The notes under the pieces were generated by a model. The model did no database searches and had not been told where the DNA came from. It worked only from the letters and a program-made list of their open reading frames with translations. Shown piece after piece: positions 34,677-42,854 of a stretch of 47,862 bases of DNA (its first letter is position 1; each line of letters opens with the position of its first letter). The stretch covers positions 1 to 47,862 of the forward strand of contig JANXDB010000050.1 of assembly GCA_025060015.1 (NCBI GenBank), written 5' to 3'. This stretch comes from Caldimicrobium sp. Its GTDB lineage: Bacteria > Desulfobacterota > Thermodesulfobacteria > Thermodesulfobacteriales > Thermodesulfobacteriaceae. A program made the position numbers and the translations under genes.

Positions 34677-35911
34677 AGCTTGGAATTAACGGCTTAGGTA
34701 GGATTGGTAAACTGACCCTCTGGCATCATGTTGCTAAAAAGTATTTTTCCGAGATTGTAGTAAATCTCGGTAGAGAGGTGGGAACTTCCTTTACCGATCT
34801 TGCAGAATACATAGAAAAGGATAGTACCTATGGATGGCTTCCCGTTTGGTTGTATGGATATAGAGCTAAAAGGGTGATTGAGAACCTCGATGAAAAAGAA
34901 GGCACCATGATGATTGACGGAGTCAAGGTCAAGTTCCTAAGAAAAAACAGGAATCCAAAGGATATCCAATGGAGAGATGAGGGTGTTAAGCTTGTTGTTG
35001 ACTGCACTGGAAAATTCAGAGATCCAACCGTTGACCCCGAGGACCCTAAAGGCTCTGTGAGAGGACATCTCTTAGCAGGAGCTGAAAAGGTCATAGTCTC
35101 AGCACCCTTTAAGGTGAAAAACAAGGACAAGACTTTGCCTGAAGATGCAGTTACGCTTGTTTACGGCATCAATGATGAGATGTACCAACCTGAGAAACAT
35201 CATGTAATCTCTTCAGCTTCCTGCACCACTACCTGTCTTACTTACATGGTTAAACCGCTCCTAGATTATTTTGGCCCAGAGAGGATACTCTCTGCCTCCA
35301 TGGTAACAGTTCATGCCACAACAGCCTCCCAGTCAATACTTGATAGAGTACCAAAGGAAGGAGAAAAGGATCTCAGAAGAACACGTAGTGTTTTTAACAA
35401 CATCATTTTAACCTCTACAGGGGCAGCAGAGGCCTTAGCTTGGGTTATTCCAGAGATGAAGAAAATAGGCTTTATGGCAGAAAGTGTAAGAATCCCCCTA
35501 ACTACGGGCAGTTTGATCATTCTCACGGTAAACATTCAGGATGAAAGTGTGGAAAAACACATCAACAGAGATCTTATTAATCAGATCTATAGAGAGGCCT
35601 CCAACACCAAATATAAGGATTATCTCCTCTTTTCCATGGAGCAGAATGTCTCAACCGATATTATAGGCTATCCTAAGGCTGCAGCCATAATTGAGGGAAG
35701 GGAGACCCATACCAGAACAGCTGTTGCCAGAGTGGACTTACAAAAGGCCTGCGGAGAAGTCTCCAAAGAGGAGATTCAGGGGCTTTCCTGCTCTCAGATC
35801 GAAATTCCAATAACTCAAGTGGTTGTCTATGGCTGGTATGATAACGAACTTGCTTCATACACCCATCTTATGGGAGATCTCACTGTATTTATCGCTGAAA
35901 AGATGTTCTAA
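34673..35911 (+). CDS. Divergent glyceraldehyde-3-phosphate dehydrogenase-like protein
   Basis: This 412-residue protein keeps the GAPDH plan: NAD-binding INGLGRIGKLTLW, the active-site SSASCTTTC with Cys184, MVTVHATTASQ with the base His and the C-terminal YGWYDNELASYTHLMGDL. It is about 78 residues longer than classical GAPDH, with insertions around residues 40-60, 110-130 and in the C-terminal third (SMEQNVSTDIIGYPKAAAII, SCSQIE). Such long GAPDHs form a separate clade. It lies 4 bp into the dikinase gene end and 3 bp before nusB. Whether it prefers NADP, another aldehyde or the reverse direction is unknown. Confidence 0.88.
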   Translation: MKLGINGLGRIGKLTLWHHVAKKYFSEIVVNLGREVGTSFTDLAEYIEKDSTYGWLPVWLYGYRAKRVIENLDEKEGTMMIDGVKVKFLRKNRNPKDIQWRDEGVKLVVDCTGKFRDPTVDPEDPKGSVRGHLLAGAEKVIVSAPFKVKNKDKTLPEDAVTLVYGINDEMYQPEKHHVISSASCTTTCLTYMVKPLLDYFGPERILSASMVTVHATTASQSILDRVPKEGEKDLRRTRSVFNNIILTSTGAAEALAWVIPEMKKIGFMAESVRIPLTTGSLIILTVNIQDESVEKHINRDLINQIYREASNTKYKDYLLFSMEQNVSTDIIGYPKAAAIIEGRETHTRTAVARVDLQKACGEVSKEEIQGLSCSQIEIPITQVVVYGWYDNELASYTHLMGDLTVFIAEKMF

Positions 35912-35914
35912 AAT

Positions 35915-36346
35915 ATGATAAGGAGGAAGGGAAGGGAAATAGCCCTGCAGATACTGTATCTAATCGATGTGGTAGGCTTGGGAGTGGATGAGGCCCTAGA
36001 GAGCTATCATAAACATCTAAATATCGAGGATGAAAAGGCCTACCTCTTTGGCGAAAAGATTGTGCGGGGCGTAGTAGCAAATAAAGATCGTATAGATAGC
36101 TACATAAAGAGATATACCCCAACCTGGCCTTTTGAGAGGCTCAATATCACCGATAGAAATATCCTACGCATAGCCCTTTATGAATTCCTATACTGTCCCG
36201 ATATACCCTGTGTTGTAAGCATAAATGAAGCGGTAGAGCTTGCTAAGACCTTTGGCACCGATGAATCCCCTTCCTTTGTCAACGGAATCTTAGATCAGAT
36301 ATATAAAAATGAGATCCAACCTCAAGAAAAGCTCTCTTTTAGATAG
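35915..36346 (+). CDS. nusB: Transcription antitermination factor NusB
   Basis: This 143-residue helical protein binds the boxA RNA with S10 during rRNA antitermination. It has RRKGREIALQILYLIDV at the start, a central LNITDRNILRIALYEFLY and the C-terminal INEAVELAKTFGTDESPSFVNGILDQI. Standard length. It overlaps the next gene by 38 bp and lacks a good Shine-Dalgarno sequence. Confidence 0.94.
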   Translation: MIRRKGREIALQILYLIDVVGLGVDEALESYHKHLNIEDEKAYLFGEKIVRGVVANKDRIDSYIKRYTPTWPFERLNITDRNILRIALYEFLYCPDIPCVVSINEAVELAKTFGTDESPSFVNGILDQIYKNEIQPQEKLSFR

Positions 36347-37202
36347 GATCTTAAGTCCCTCCTTTTGGGAGGGGCTTTCTAGTTCAAAGGACAAGGCTAA
36401 GGGTGCTTATCTAAAAAGAGATTTTTGGGACTTGGTAGCAGAGGACTACGATGCCTTAGAGGAGACTTCTTTTTACCGATCGATGCAGGAGGACATCCTT
36501 CAGGAGATGAAAAAGAGAGGTGCCCTGCGAAGAGATTTCACCTTCTTTGATGTTTGTTGTGGAACAGGTTCTTATGCCCTGAAAGTTGCCCCAGAGGTTT
36601 TCCGGATCTATGCCCTTGATATCTCCTCTTCCATGCTTGCCATCTTTTCAAAGAAGATTCAAGAAAAAGGCCTGCAAAACATAGAGATTATTGAAGCGGA
36701 TTGGAGGACCTACGAGCCCCCTCAGAAATACAACACTGTCTTTGTGTCCATGACTCCTGTGTTAAGAGATCTAAAGGAAGTAAGAAGGTTAATCAACGCT
36801 GCCAAAGATTTTTTTATAGCTGTTCAATGGGCTGGCTTGAGAAAAAATCCCTTAGCTGAAGAGATAGAGAAGCTATTTTTTAAGGACCGCAAAAGAGAGG
36901 AACACTTGGGGGCATTTTTGATTTTTAATTATCTTTACACCTTAGGGATGCCTGCAGATATAAAATTTTATCAGGGTTTCTTTGAGAGAAAAAGTCCCCT
37001 TGAAAAATTCTGGAAGAGGCTTAAGTTCCGCTTGGAAGCAAAGGGTTATAAAGTGAATCCAAAAAAGGAAAAGGAAATTATGAAATTTTTAGAAAAGAGA
37101 ACCAAGGATGGTTTCATAGAGACCAAAACTAAGGTTAGGATCGGTGCTTTGTTTTTAAGAAAAGAGGAGGGAACCAATGGAGATAATGGAGATCATTGTT
37201 AG
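36309..37202 (+). CDS. SAM-dependent methyltransferase, class I
   Basis: This 297-residue protein has a Rossmann SAM site: FFDVCCGTGSYALKV (motif I, about 79-93), YALDIS and IIEADWRTYEPP, typical of class I methyltransferases. The N-terminal 45 residues before LVAEDYDALEE may be a false extension: the ATG at 36309 lies inside nusB, has no ribosome site, and the segment crosses the 36353-36377 hairpin. No better ATG lies before the motif. The substrate is unknown. Neighbours are a metal-binding domain and cytidylate kinase, which do not clarify it. Confidence 0.7.
   Translation: MRSNLKKSSLLDRILSPSFWEGLSSSKDKAKGAYLKRDFWDLVAEDYDALEETSFYRSMQEDILQEMKKRGALRRDFTFFDVCCGTGSYALKVAPEVFRIYALDISSSMLAIFSKKIQEKGLQNIEIIEADWRTYEPPQKYNTVFVSMTPVLRDLKEVRRLINAAKDFFIAVQWAGLRKNPLAEEIEKLFFKDRKREEHLGAFLIFNYLYTLGMPADIKFYQGFFERKSPLEKFWKRLKFRLEAKGYKVNPKKEKEIMKFLEKRTKDGFIETKTKVRIGALFLRKEEGTNGDNGDHC
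36353..36377 (+). terminator. Hairpin just after nusB (possible terminator or attenuator)
   Basis: AAGTCCCTCC, loop TTTTG, GGAGGGGCTT form a 10-bp stem with one G-T pair, directly after the nusB stop and within the 5' part of the methyltransferase frame. The following TCTAG is not a proper U-tract, so full termination is doubtful. Confidence 0.4.
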
Positions 37203-37383
37203 AGGCATGACCTGTGAGCACTGTGTTAGAAGAGTAGAAAGGGCCCTTCTTTCTACTGGAAAGGTAAGAAATGTAAAGGTGGACTTGGCAACGGGAAGGG
37301 TTACCTTTGAGAGAGATCCCTCTCTCACCGTAGAAGAGATAAAAAGTGCCATTGAGATCTATGGCTACAAGGTTGAAGCTTAA
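37177..37383 (+). CDS. Stand-alone heavy-metal-associated (CopZ-like) protein
   Basis: This 68-residue HMA fold protein has the metal-binding GMTCEHC (Cys13, Cys16) and a C-terminal EEIKSAIEIYGYKVE. It would carry copper or another soft metal ion, usually for a P-type ATPase that is not in the window. GAGGAGG precedes the ATG. It overlaps the methyltransferase by 26 bp and abuts cmk with no gap. Confidence 0.87.
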   Translation: MEIMEIIVRGMTCEHCVRRVERALLSTGKVRNVKVDLATGRVTFERDPSLTVEEIKSAIEIYGYKVEA

Positions 37384-38064
37384 ATGGATAGCTTTGTTAT
37401 AACCATCGACGGTCCTGCTGGATCTGGTAAAACAACCACTGCCAGAGCCTTAGCTCAAAGGTTAAATTTTGACCTTTTGGAGTCTGGGGCCATTTATCGC
37501 TATTTAACCTGGCGTTTGTGGAGGGAGGGTAAAGATATAAAGGATTTTACCACTGAGAATGAACTTCGGAGGTATCTGCTAGCTCTCCTATCAACTTTGA
37601 TAGTCGAATTGACTCCCCAGGGCACAAAGCTCATCTACCAGGAAAAAGAACTTGCAGAGGAGCTACGGCAAAGGGAGGTAGAAGAGAGGGTCTCCTTGGT
37701 TTCAGCAAATCCCATTGTGCGAGAGATGATAAATGTCTTTTTGAGAGGGCTTGTTGCGGATAAAAGGGTTGTTACTGAAGGTAGAGACATGGGGTCTGTG
37801 GTCTTTCCAGAGGCAAAGCTTAAGATCTATCTTACAGCGGACATAGAGGTTAGAGCCAAAAGGCGCTATAGGGATGTCAATGACAGGGACTTTGAAGCCG
37901 TTCTTCATAATCTCACTCAGAGGGACACCATGGATTCCCAAAGGGGGGTTGCACCTTTGAAGAAACCAGAGGATGCCATTGTTATAGATACCACCAACCT
38001 TACAGTGGAAGAAGTGGTAAATATGATAATGTCTTTGGAGAGTCTTTCAAGAGATGAGAAATAG
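37384..38064 (+). CDS. cmk: Cytidylate kinase
   Basis: This 226-residue nucleoside monophosphate kinase phosphorylates CMP and dCMP. It has the Walker A GPAGSGKTT (10-18), the family block ESGAIYRYLTW, VTEGRDMGSVVFPEA and LTADIEVRAKRRYRD. It starts right after the HMA stop, so its ATG follows TAA directly. Overlaps the HNH gene by 11 bp. Confidence 0.94.
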   Translation: MDSFVITIDGPAGSGKTTTARALAQRLNFDLLESGAIYRYLTWRLWREGKDIKDFTTENELRRYLLALLSTLIVELTPQGTKLIYQEKELAEELRQREVEERVSLVSANPIVREMINVFLRGLVADKRVVTEGRDMGSVVFPEAKLKIYLTADIEVRAKRRYRDVNDRDFEAVLHNLTQRDTMDSQRGVAPLKKPEDAIVIDTTNLTVEEVVNMIMSLESLSRDEK

Positions 38065-38371
38065 AGAAGGCCTTTTAACTATAGAAGAGCACATTCAGAG
38101 GGAACGAGCTAAAGCCAGAGCCCTGAGAAAGACCCGCTGGTGGAGACGGAAAGTAGAGCGAGGAATTTGTTATTACTGTGGTAAGAGAGTCCCTCCAGAT
38201 TCTCTCACCATGGATCATAGGATACCCTTAAGCCAGGGAGGGACATCAAGTAGAGAAAACATTGTGCCAGCCTGTAAGGACTGTAATACCAAAAAAAAGT
38301 ATATGACACCTTGGGAATGGGAAGAGTATATGAAACATCTCAAAGGAGAAGAGATCTTATGTGCGGAATAG
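38054..38371 (+). CDS. Small HNH nuclease-like protein
   Basis: This 105-residue protein holds one HNH motif: CYYCGKRVP, TMDHRIPLSQGGTSSRENIVPAC and KDCNTKKKYMTPWEWEEYM. The N-terminal 35 residues are basic and helical (ERAKARALRKTRWWRRKVER). Such short HNH proteins are common beside core genes in this bacterial group; whether it cuts DNA is unknown. It overlaps glmS by 13 bp and cmk by 11 bp. Confidence 0.8.
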   Translation: MRNREGLLTIEEHIQRERAKARALRKTRWWRRKVERGICYYCGKRVPPDSLTMDHRIPLSQGGTSSRENIVPACKDCNTKKKYMTPWEWEEYMKHLKGEEILCAE

Positions 38372-40200
38372 TTGGCTACCTTGGCAATCGGCCTTTGCTT
38401 CCTGTTCTTCTTGAAGGCTTGAGGAGACTTGAATATAGGGGCTATGATTCTGCAGGCGTGGTTTTTCTCAGAGATAAGGCCTTAGAGATAAAGAAGGTAA
38501 AGGGTAGGGTATATGACCTTGAGGAGAAGCTCTTTTACATGGATAAAAGCGGAACCACCTCCCCTGGTTTAGGACATACTCGTTGGGCAACCCATGGTGA
38601 GCCCTCGGATGAGAATGCCCATCCCCATTTCGATTGTCGAGGAAAACTGGCCCTGGTGCACAACGGAATAATTGAAAACTACTATGTTCTTAAGAGAAAA
38701 CTCATCCAAAGGGGACATAGATTTTTATCGGAGACAGACACGGAAGTCATTGTTCATCTGGTGGAGGACTATCAGCAGGAGGGTTTTTCACTCTGGGAGG
38801 CCTTTTTGAAAGCGCTAAGGGACTTACAGGGAGCCTTTGCCCTTGCCTTAATATCACCAGATGAACCTGACAAGATCCTCGTTGCCCGCTATCAAAGTCC
38901 CCTTATCATTGGCGTAGGTGAGGGAGAAGTTTTCTTGGCCTCAGACATTCCAGCCCTTCTGCCTTTCACGAAGAGAATGATCTTTTTAGAGGATGGAGAG
39001 GTAGCCCTTTTACAGCAGAATAACTTACAGATCTTTGATTTCAAGGGAACCCCAAGGGAATATGTGATAAGGGAAATCCATTGGGATATCTCCCAGGCAG
39101 AAAAGGGAGGATATCCCCACTTTATGTTAAAGGAGATCATGGAACAGCCTCAAGCCCTGCAGAATACCCTGATGGGTAGGGTTAATCTGGCAACAGGTGA
39201 AATCGACTTTTCCCGTGAGGGCCTATCAAAGGAGTGGTTAGGTAACATTGAAAAGATCTACATCGTTGCCTGTGGAACTTCATATCATGCTGGGCTTGTG
39301 GGTAAGTATCTACTTGAGAGGAGTGTTAATATCCCCATAGAGGTGGATCTTGCCTCAGAGTTTCGCTACAGAAATCCCCACCTTACCGAAAGGACACTCT
39401 TCATAGGGATCTCCCAGTCTGGTGAGACGGCAGATACCTTGGCAAGTCTAAGACTTGCCAAGGAAAAAGGGGCAAAGATTCTATCCATATGCAATGTCCT
39501 TGGAAGCTCCATTACCCGTGAAAGTGAGATAGTGATCTACACCCAGGCAGGGCCTGAAATCAGCGTGGCTTCTACCAAGGCCTTTACCACACAGGTGTTG
39601 ATCCTTTTGCTTCTCTCCCTCTACTGGAAAACGCTCAATGGTTGGTCTTTGGAGAGCAATATCGTGGATAGGCTCCTTTCGCTTTCCTCTCAGATGAGTA
39701 AATTTTTAGAGAGGATTCAGCCAGGGCTAAAGGAGATAGCCAAGCGTTGGCATCATGTCTCTGATTTCCTTTACCTTGGAAGAAATATCCTCTATCCCAT
39801 TGCCCTCGAGGGAGCTTTGAAATTAAAGGAGATAGCCTACATTCATGCAGAGGGCTATGCAGCTGGGGAGATGAAGCATGGCCCTATAGCCTTGGTTGAA
39901 GAAAGGGTCCCAACGGTCATCCTTTCAGCCAAAGAGACAGGACTCATCTTTGAAAAAACCCTTTCCAATGCTGAAGAGATCAGATCTAGAAGAGGTCCTA
40001 TAATAGGAGTTTTCACTGAGGGTGCTTCAGAGCTTCAAAACCTCTGTGAAGACTTTGTGGAGGTCCCTGAAACTACCTATGAGTTTTTGCCACTTTTTTA
40101 CGTTATGCCATTGCAACTACTTGCCTATGAAATTGCAGTGCTTCGGGGTTGTGATGTTGATAGACCAAGAAATCTGGCAAAAAGCGTAACTGTTGAGTAG
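38359..40200 (+). CDS. glmS: Glucosamine--fructose-6-phosphate aminotransferase GlmS
   Basis: This 613-residue enzyme makes glucosamine-6-phosphate for cell wall and LPS. The ATG at 38359 puts Cys2 of MCGIVGYLG next to the cleaved Met, the required N-terminal nucleophile, so the longer open frame to 38311 is rejected. A glutaminase domain (HTRWATHGEPSDENAHPH), two SIS domains (CGTSYHAG, ISQSGETADT) and the canonical C-terminus DVDRPRNLAKSVTVE are intact. No glmS ribozyme is seen upstream, where the HNH gene overlaps. Confidence 0.97.
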   Translation: MCGIVGYLGNRPLLPVLLEGLRRLEYRGYDSAGVVFLRDKALEIKKVKGRVYDLEEKLFYMDKSGTTSPGLGHTRWATHGEPSDENAHPHFDCRGKLALVHNGIIENYYVLKRKLIQRGHRFLSETDTEVIVHLVEDYQQEGFSLWEAFLKALRDLQGAFALALISPDEPDKILVARYQSPLIIGVGEGEVFLASDIPALLPFTKRMIFLEDGEVALLQQNNLQIFDFKGTPREYVIREIHWDISQAEKGGYPHFMLKEIMEQPQALQNTLMGRVNLATGEIDFSREGLSKEWLGNIEKIYIVACGTSYHAGLVGKYLLERSVNIPIEVDLASEFRYRNPHLTERTLFIGISQSGETADTLASLRLAKEKGAKILSICNVLGSSITRESEIVIYTQAGPEISVASTKAFTTQVLILLLLSLYWKTLNGWSLESNIVDRLLSLSSQMSKFLERIQPGLKEIAKRWHHVSDFLYLGRNILYPIALEGALKLKEIAYIHAEGYAAGEMKHGPIALVEERVPTVILSAKETGLIFEKTLSNAEEIRSRRGPIIGVFTEGASELQNLCEDFVEVPETTYEFLPLFYVMPLQLLAYEIAVLRGCDVDRPRNLAKSVTVE

Positions 40201-40226
40201 ATAAATCGGCTTTAGGAGGTAAAGTC

Positions 40227-40430
40227 ATGGAGTGTATGAGGGAGAGAAATTTAAAGAGATGTAACTGCTCTTATGAGCCTTGTGCTAAAAAAGGCATATG
40301 CTGTGAGTGTTTGCACTATCACTTAAGGATGCGTCAGCTTCCTGCCTGTGCTTTCCCCAAGGAGGCTGAGGCAACCTATGATCGCAGTTTTGAACATTTT
40401 GCAAGACTTGTAAGGGAGGGTAAAGCCTGA
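40227..40430 (+). CDS. Cys-rich protein, DUF6485-type
   Basis: This 67-residue protein has six Cys in a dense N-terminal cluster (KRCNCSYEPCAKKGICCECL) and a seventh in PACAFP, in the style of the DUF6485 family as I remember it. The spacing suggests zinc binding. AGGAGG precedes the ATG. It sits 1 base before rsfS and 26 after glmS, same direction. Function unknown. Confidence 0.7.
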   Translation: MECMRERNLKRCNCSYEPCAKKGICCECLHYHLRMRQLPACAFPKEAEATYDRSFEHFARLVREGKA

Positions 40431-40431
40431 T

Positions 40432-40797
40432 ATGGAAGGCAGAGTAGAGACAATTGTCAAGCTACTTTCCGATAAGAAGGCAGAGGACATCCTTGTTTTA
40501 GATGTAAGATCCAAGGTTGATTACACCGATCACTTTATCATCTGTAGTGCCCATTCCACAAGGCATGCCCAGGGTATATCAGATTATGTGATTTCAGAAC
40601 TGGAAAAGCTAAATCTAAAACCCTTGGGAGTTGAGGGCTGGGAAACCGGTAATTGGATTATTCTTGACTATAACACCGTTATTGTGCATATTTTTTTTGA
40701 ACCTGTTAGAGCCCTCTATGCTCTGGAAGAGTTGTGGGCAGAATATCTTCCTCGAAGGAGGGAAGTCCCTTCTCAGGAAAGAGATACCTTTCAATAG
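40432..40797 (+). CDS. rsfS: Ribosomal silencing factor RsfS
   Basis: This 121-residue protein binds L14 and blocks subunit joining. Its signatures are LVLDVRSKVDYTDHFIICSA, VEGWETGNWIILDYNTVIVH and the C-terminal ALEELWAEYLP. Its last 92 bases lie antisense to the 3' end of hflX. No terminator is visible between the two. Confidence 0.93.
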   Translation: MEGRVETIVKLLSDKKAEDILVLDVRSKVDYTDHFIICSAHSTRHAQGISDYVISELEKLNLKPLGVEGWETGNWIILDYNTVIVHIFFEPVRALYALEELWAEYLPRRREVPSQERDTFQ

Positions 40798-42454
40798 TAT
40801 CAAGAAGTTTTTCTAGGTTGTATCCAGTTTTAGCAGAGATCTCAAGGCCTCCGTATTGTTTTATGACTCTCTCCAAAAGTCTTGGGGAAAAGTCCTCCCT
40901 CTCTTTAAGAAGATCTACCTTGTTGAACACAACGAGGCGAGGAGTTTTGAGGAGATCCATCTCCTCTAAGACGGTTTCCACTGTTTGCACATGATTTTCC
41001 CAGTCAGGATGACTAATATCTACCAGGTGAATAAGAAGATCTGCGTTGTAAAGCTCTTCCAGCGTGGCTTTGAAGGCTTTTTTTAAGTCCTCAGGAAGAT
41101 CTCTGATAAACCCCACAGTGTCGGTGAGAAGAAAGATTTTGCCGTTTTCAGTTCTGACGATCTTGGTAACTGGATCGAGGGTTGCAAAGAGTTTATCTTC
41201 AGCAAGGTAATTTTCCTTTGAAAGTCTGTTAAGAAGGGTGGTTTTACCGGCATTGGTGTAACCAATGAGGGCAACCACTTTGAAATTGAGTTTTTTTCTT
41301 CTGCTTCTTCGAAGCTCCCTTTCAGAAGAGATCTTATCAAGTTCTCTTTCAAGTTTAGCCAGGCGGTCTTTAATTCTCCTTCGGTCAACTTCAAGCTTTG
41401 TTTCTCCTGGCCCTCTTCCCCCGATGCCACCCGTTAGGCGGGAAAAGGCATCATCTTTGGCTCTAAGCCTTGGAAGGGCATAGCGTAGTTGGGCCATTTC
41501 CACCTGTATTTTACCTTCGCGAGATTTGGCTCTCTGGGCAAAGATATCTAAAATAAGCTGGGTGCGATCGATAACTCTCAGATCAGTTGCCTCGGTGAGG
41601 GCTCTAACCTGAGAGGGAGAAAGCTCCCTATCAAAGATAAGGAGATTTGCCCTAGTTCTCATTGCCTGAATCATCACCTCAAGGAGCTTTCCCTTGCCTA
41701 TGAGGTAGCGGGGATCAAGGGATGGTCTTTTCTGGATGATCTCTCCTACAATGGTGACCCCTGCGGTTCTTGTCAGTTCCCGAAGTTCATTTAGGCGCTC
41801 TTCCCAGTCATGGGTATGAGGTTCTCTGACAAGTATTATGAGGGCTCTGTCCTCGTTGTCTTTAATGGTTTTGAGAGGTTGAATCCTTTCTAATTCAGCT
41901 TCAAGGTTTTTGATGAGTTCTATAAAGTTTTCCTTTAAGTCCCAGACATAGCGAGGTTTAAAGAAAAAGAAAAATTGGCTGTCTTTCTCTGCAAGGGAAG
42001 CCTGAAAGAAGTCCTGATGGGGCAGGATGTGGGCAAGGTGAATTTTCCCTGGCTCTCCTCTTTCATTGACCTCCAGGGCCCCAACCAAGTCAAGCCTAAG
42101 GAAGGCAAGGTCAAGAAGGTCGTCGTCATCAAGGCTTGAAGCCTTGTTATTCTTAACAAGATGGGTGTGAATAAGGCGAAGGCCCTTTAATCTTGAGGCA
42201 AAGTCTCGGTATCCCCTTAGTTCGGGGATTTCGATTTGACTATGAGTTCCCACGATGACATAGTCGATCTCTCCCTTTCTGTTTATAAGGAGACCGATTT
42301 GACGATTCAGTTGAGAGGAGATCTCCGCTAATTCCCAGGCAAGATCTGGCGTGATTATGGCTTGAGGGGAGATTTTTCTGAGGTAAAGCCTTTCTAATCT
42401 TCTTAATTCGCTTGGTTTTAAGCCTTGAAGGTTTCCGTAAACTATCCTGCTCAA
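40706..42454 (-). CDS. hflX: Ribosome-associated GTPase HflX (long form)
   Basis: This 582-residue GTPase rescues or recycles stalled ribosomes. The N-terminal extension (about 1-185, beginning YGNLQGLKPSELRRLERLY) is the long-form version known in Clostridia and deltaproteobacteria-like lineages. The HflX domain carries RYLIGKGKL, DRTQLILDIFAQRAKSREGKIQ and GGIGGRGPGETKLE. The G-domain carries GYTNAGKTTLLNRL (about 397), DTVGFIRDLP and NKVDLL. The start codon is TTG at 42454, with no strong ribosome site. It ends antisense inside rsfS; the last 20 residues are likely variable. Confidence 0.92.
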   Translation of the reverse strand: MSRIVYGNLQGLKPSELRRLERLYLRKISPQAIITPDLAWELAEISSQLNRQIGLLINRKGEIDYVIVGTHSQIEIPELRGYRDFASRLKGLRLIHTHLVKNNKASSLDDDDLLDLAFLRLDLVGALEVNERGEPGKIHLAHILPHQDFFQASLAEKDSQFFFFFKPRYVWDLKENFIELIKNLEAELERIQPLKTIKDNEDRALIILVREPHTHDWEERLNELRELTRTAGVTIVGEIIQKRPSLDPRYLIGKGKLLEVMIQAMRTRANLLIFDRELSPSQVRALTEATDLRVIDRTQLILDIFAQRAKSREGKIQVEMAQLRYALPRLRAKDDAFSRLTGGIGGRGPGETKLEVDRRRIKDRLAKLERELDKISSERELRRSRRKKLNFKVVALIGYTNAGKTTLLNRLSKENYLAEDKLFATLDPVTKIVRTENGKIFLLTDTVGFIRDLPEDLKKAFKATLEELYNADLLIHLVDISHPDWENHVQTVETVLEEMDLLKTPRLVVFNKVDLLKEREDFSPRLLERVIKQYGGLEISAKTGYNLEKLLDTIERYLFPEKGLPSFEEDILPTTLPEHRGL

Positions 42455-42490
42455 AATTTGTCTATAGTTAAGGATTTTGGAATAATTTAA

Positions 42491-42829
42491 TCATCTCCTT
42501 TTTTTATTCAAGAGGCCTTCATGGTGTCTAGATGGGACAACATTACAGTGAAGAGATTGATCCTTTAGCTCACATTTTGCCTTATAGAGATCAACTCCTT
42601 CAAGCCTTCCGGTGGCAGTGCAGTTAGAGACATGGCCCGTTTCTTCACAGGTCACAGACCCCTCGATGGTGAGATTTATAATGCCCGTGGCTGTGGCGTT
42701 TCTACAGTTGGGAAGAAAAGTATCATCAATGGTGACATTGGAGGCATCCATGGCACGCTTGCTCATACAATGGGCAATGGGCTCCTTTGCACAGGCCCTG
42801 ACAATGGGAAGAGCATAGGAGTAAACAGG
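42491..42829 (-). pseudogene. Headless pilin copy (silent cassette or truncated duplicate)
   Basis: Reading from 42829 to the TGA at 42491 gives about 112 codons homologous to the pilin gene just upstream. YSYALPIVRACA matches [11 protein letters not shown] of the pilin, and [19 protein letters not shown] in the pilin matches EGVDLYKAKCELKDQSLHC here. The N-terminal leader, cleavage site and hydrophobic helix are absent; an in-frame TAA sits directly before the homologous start (42832-42830). An internal ATG at 42766 gives a 91-residue frame, but without a hydrophobic N-terminus it could not be a pilin. The middle is divergent, with different Cys positions. It lies 22 bases after the pilin stop, same strand. 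Confidence 0.8.
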
Positions 42830-42854
42830 TTATGACCCCTCTGATAATACTGAT

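Noticed and set aside
38311-38358. Longer glmS start at 38311
   Set aside because: GlmS needs Cys as its second residue after the initiator Met, which only the ATG at 38359 provides.
42612-42835. Plus-strand open frames opposite the pilin copy
   Set aside because: They lie antisense to a frame with clear pilin homology and show no recognisable domain.
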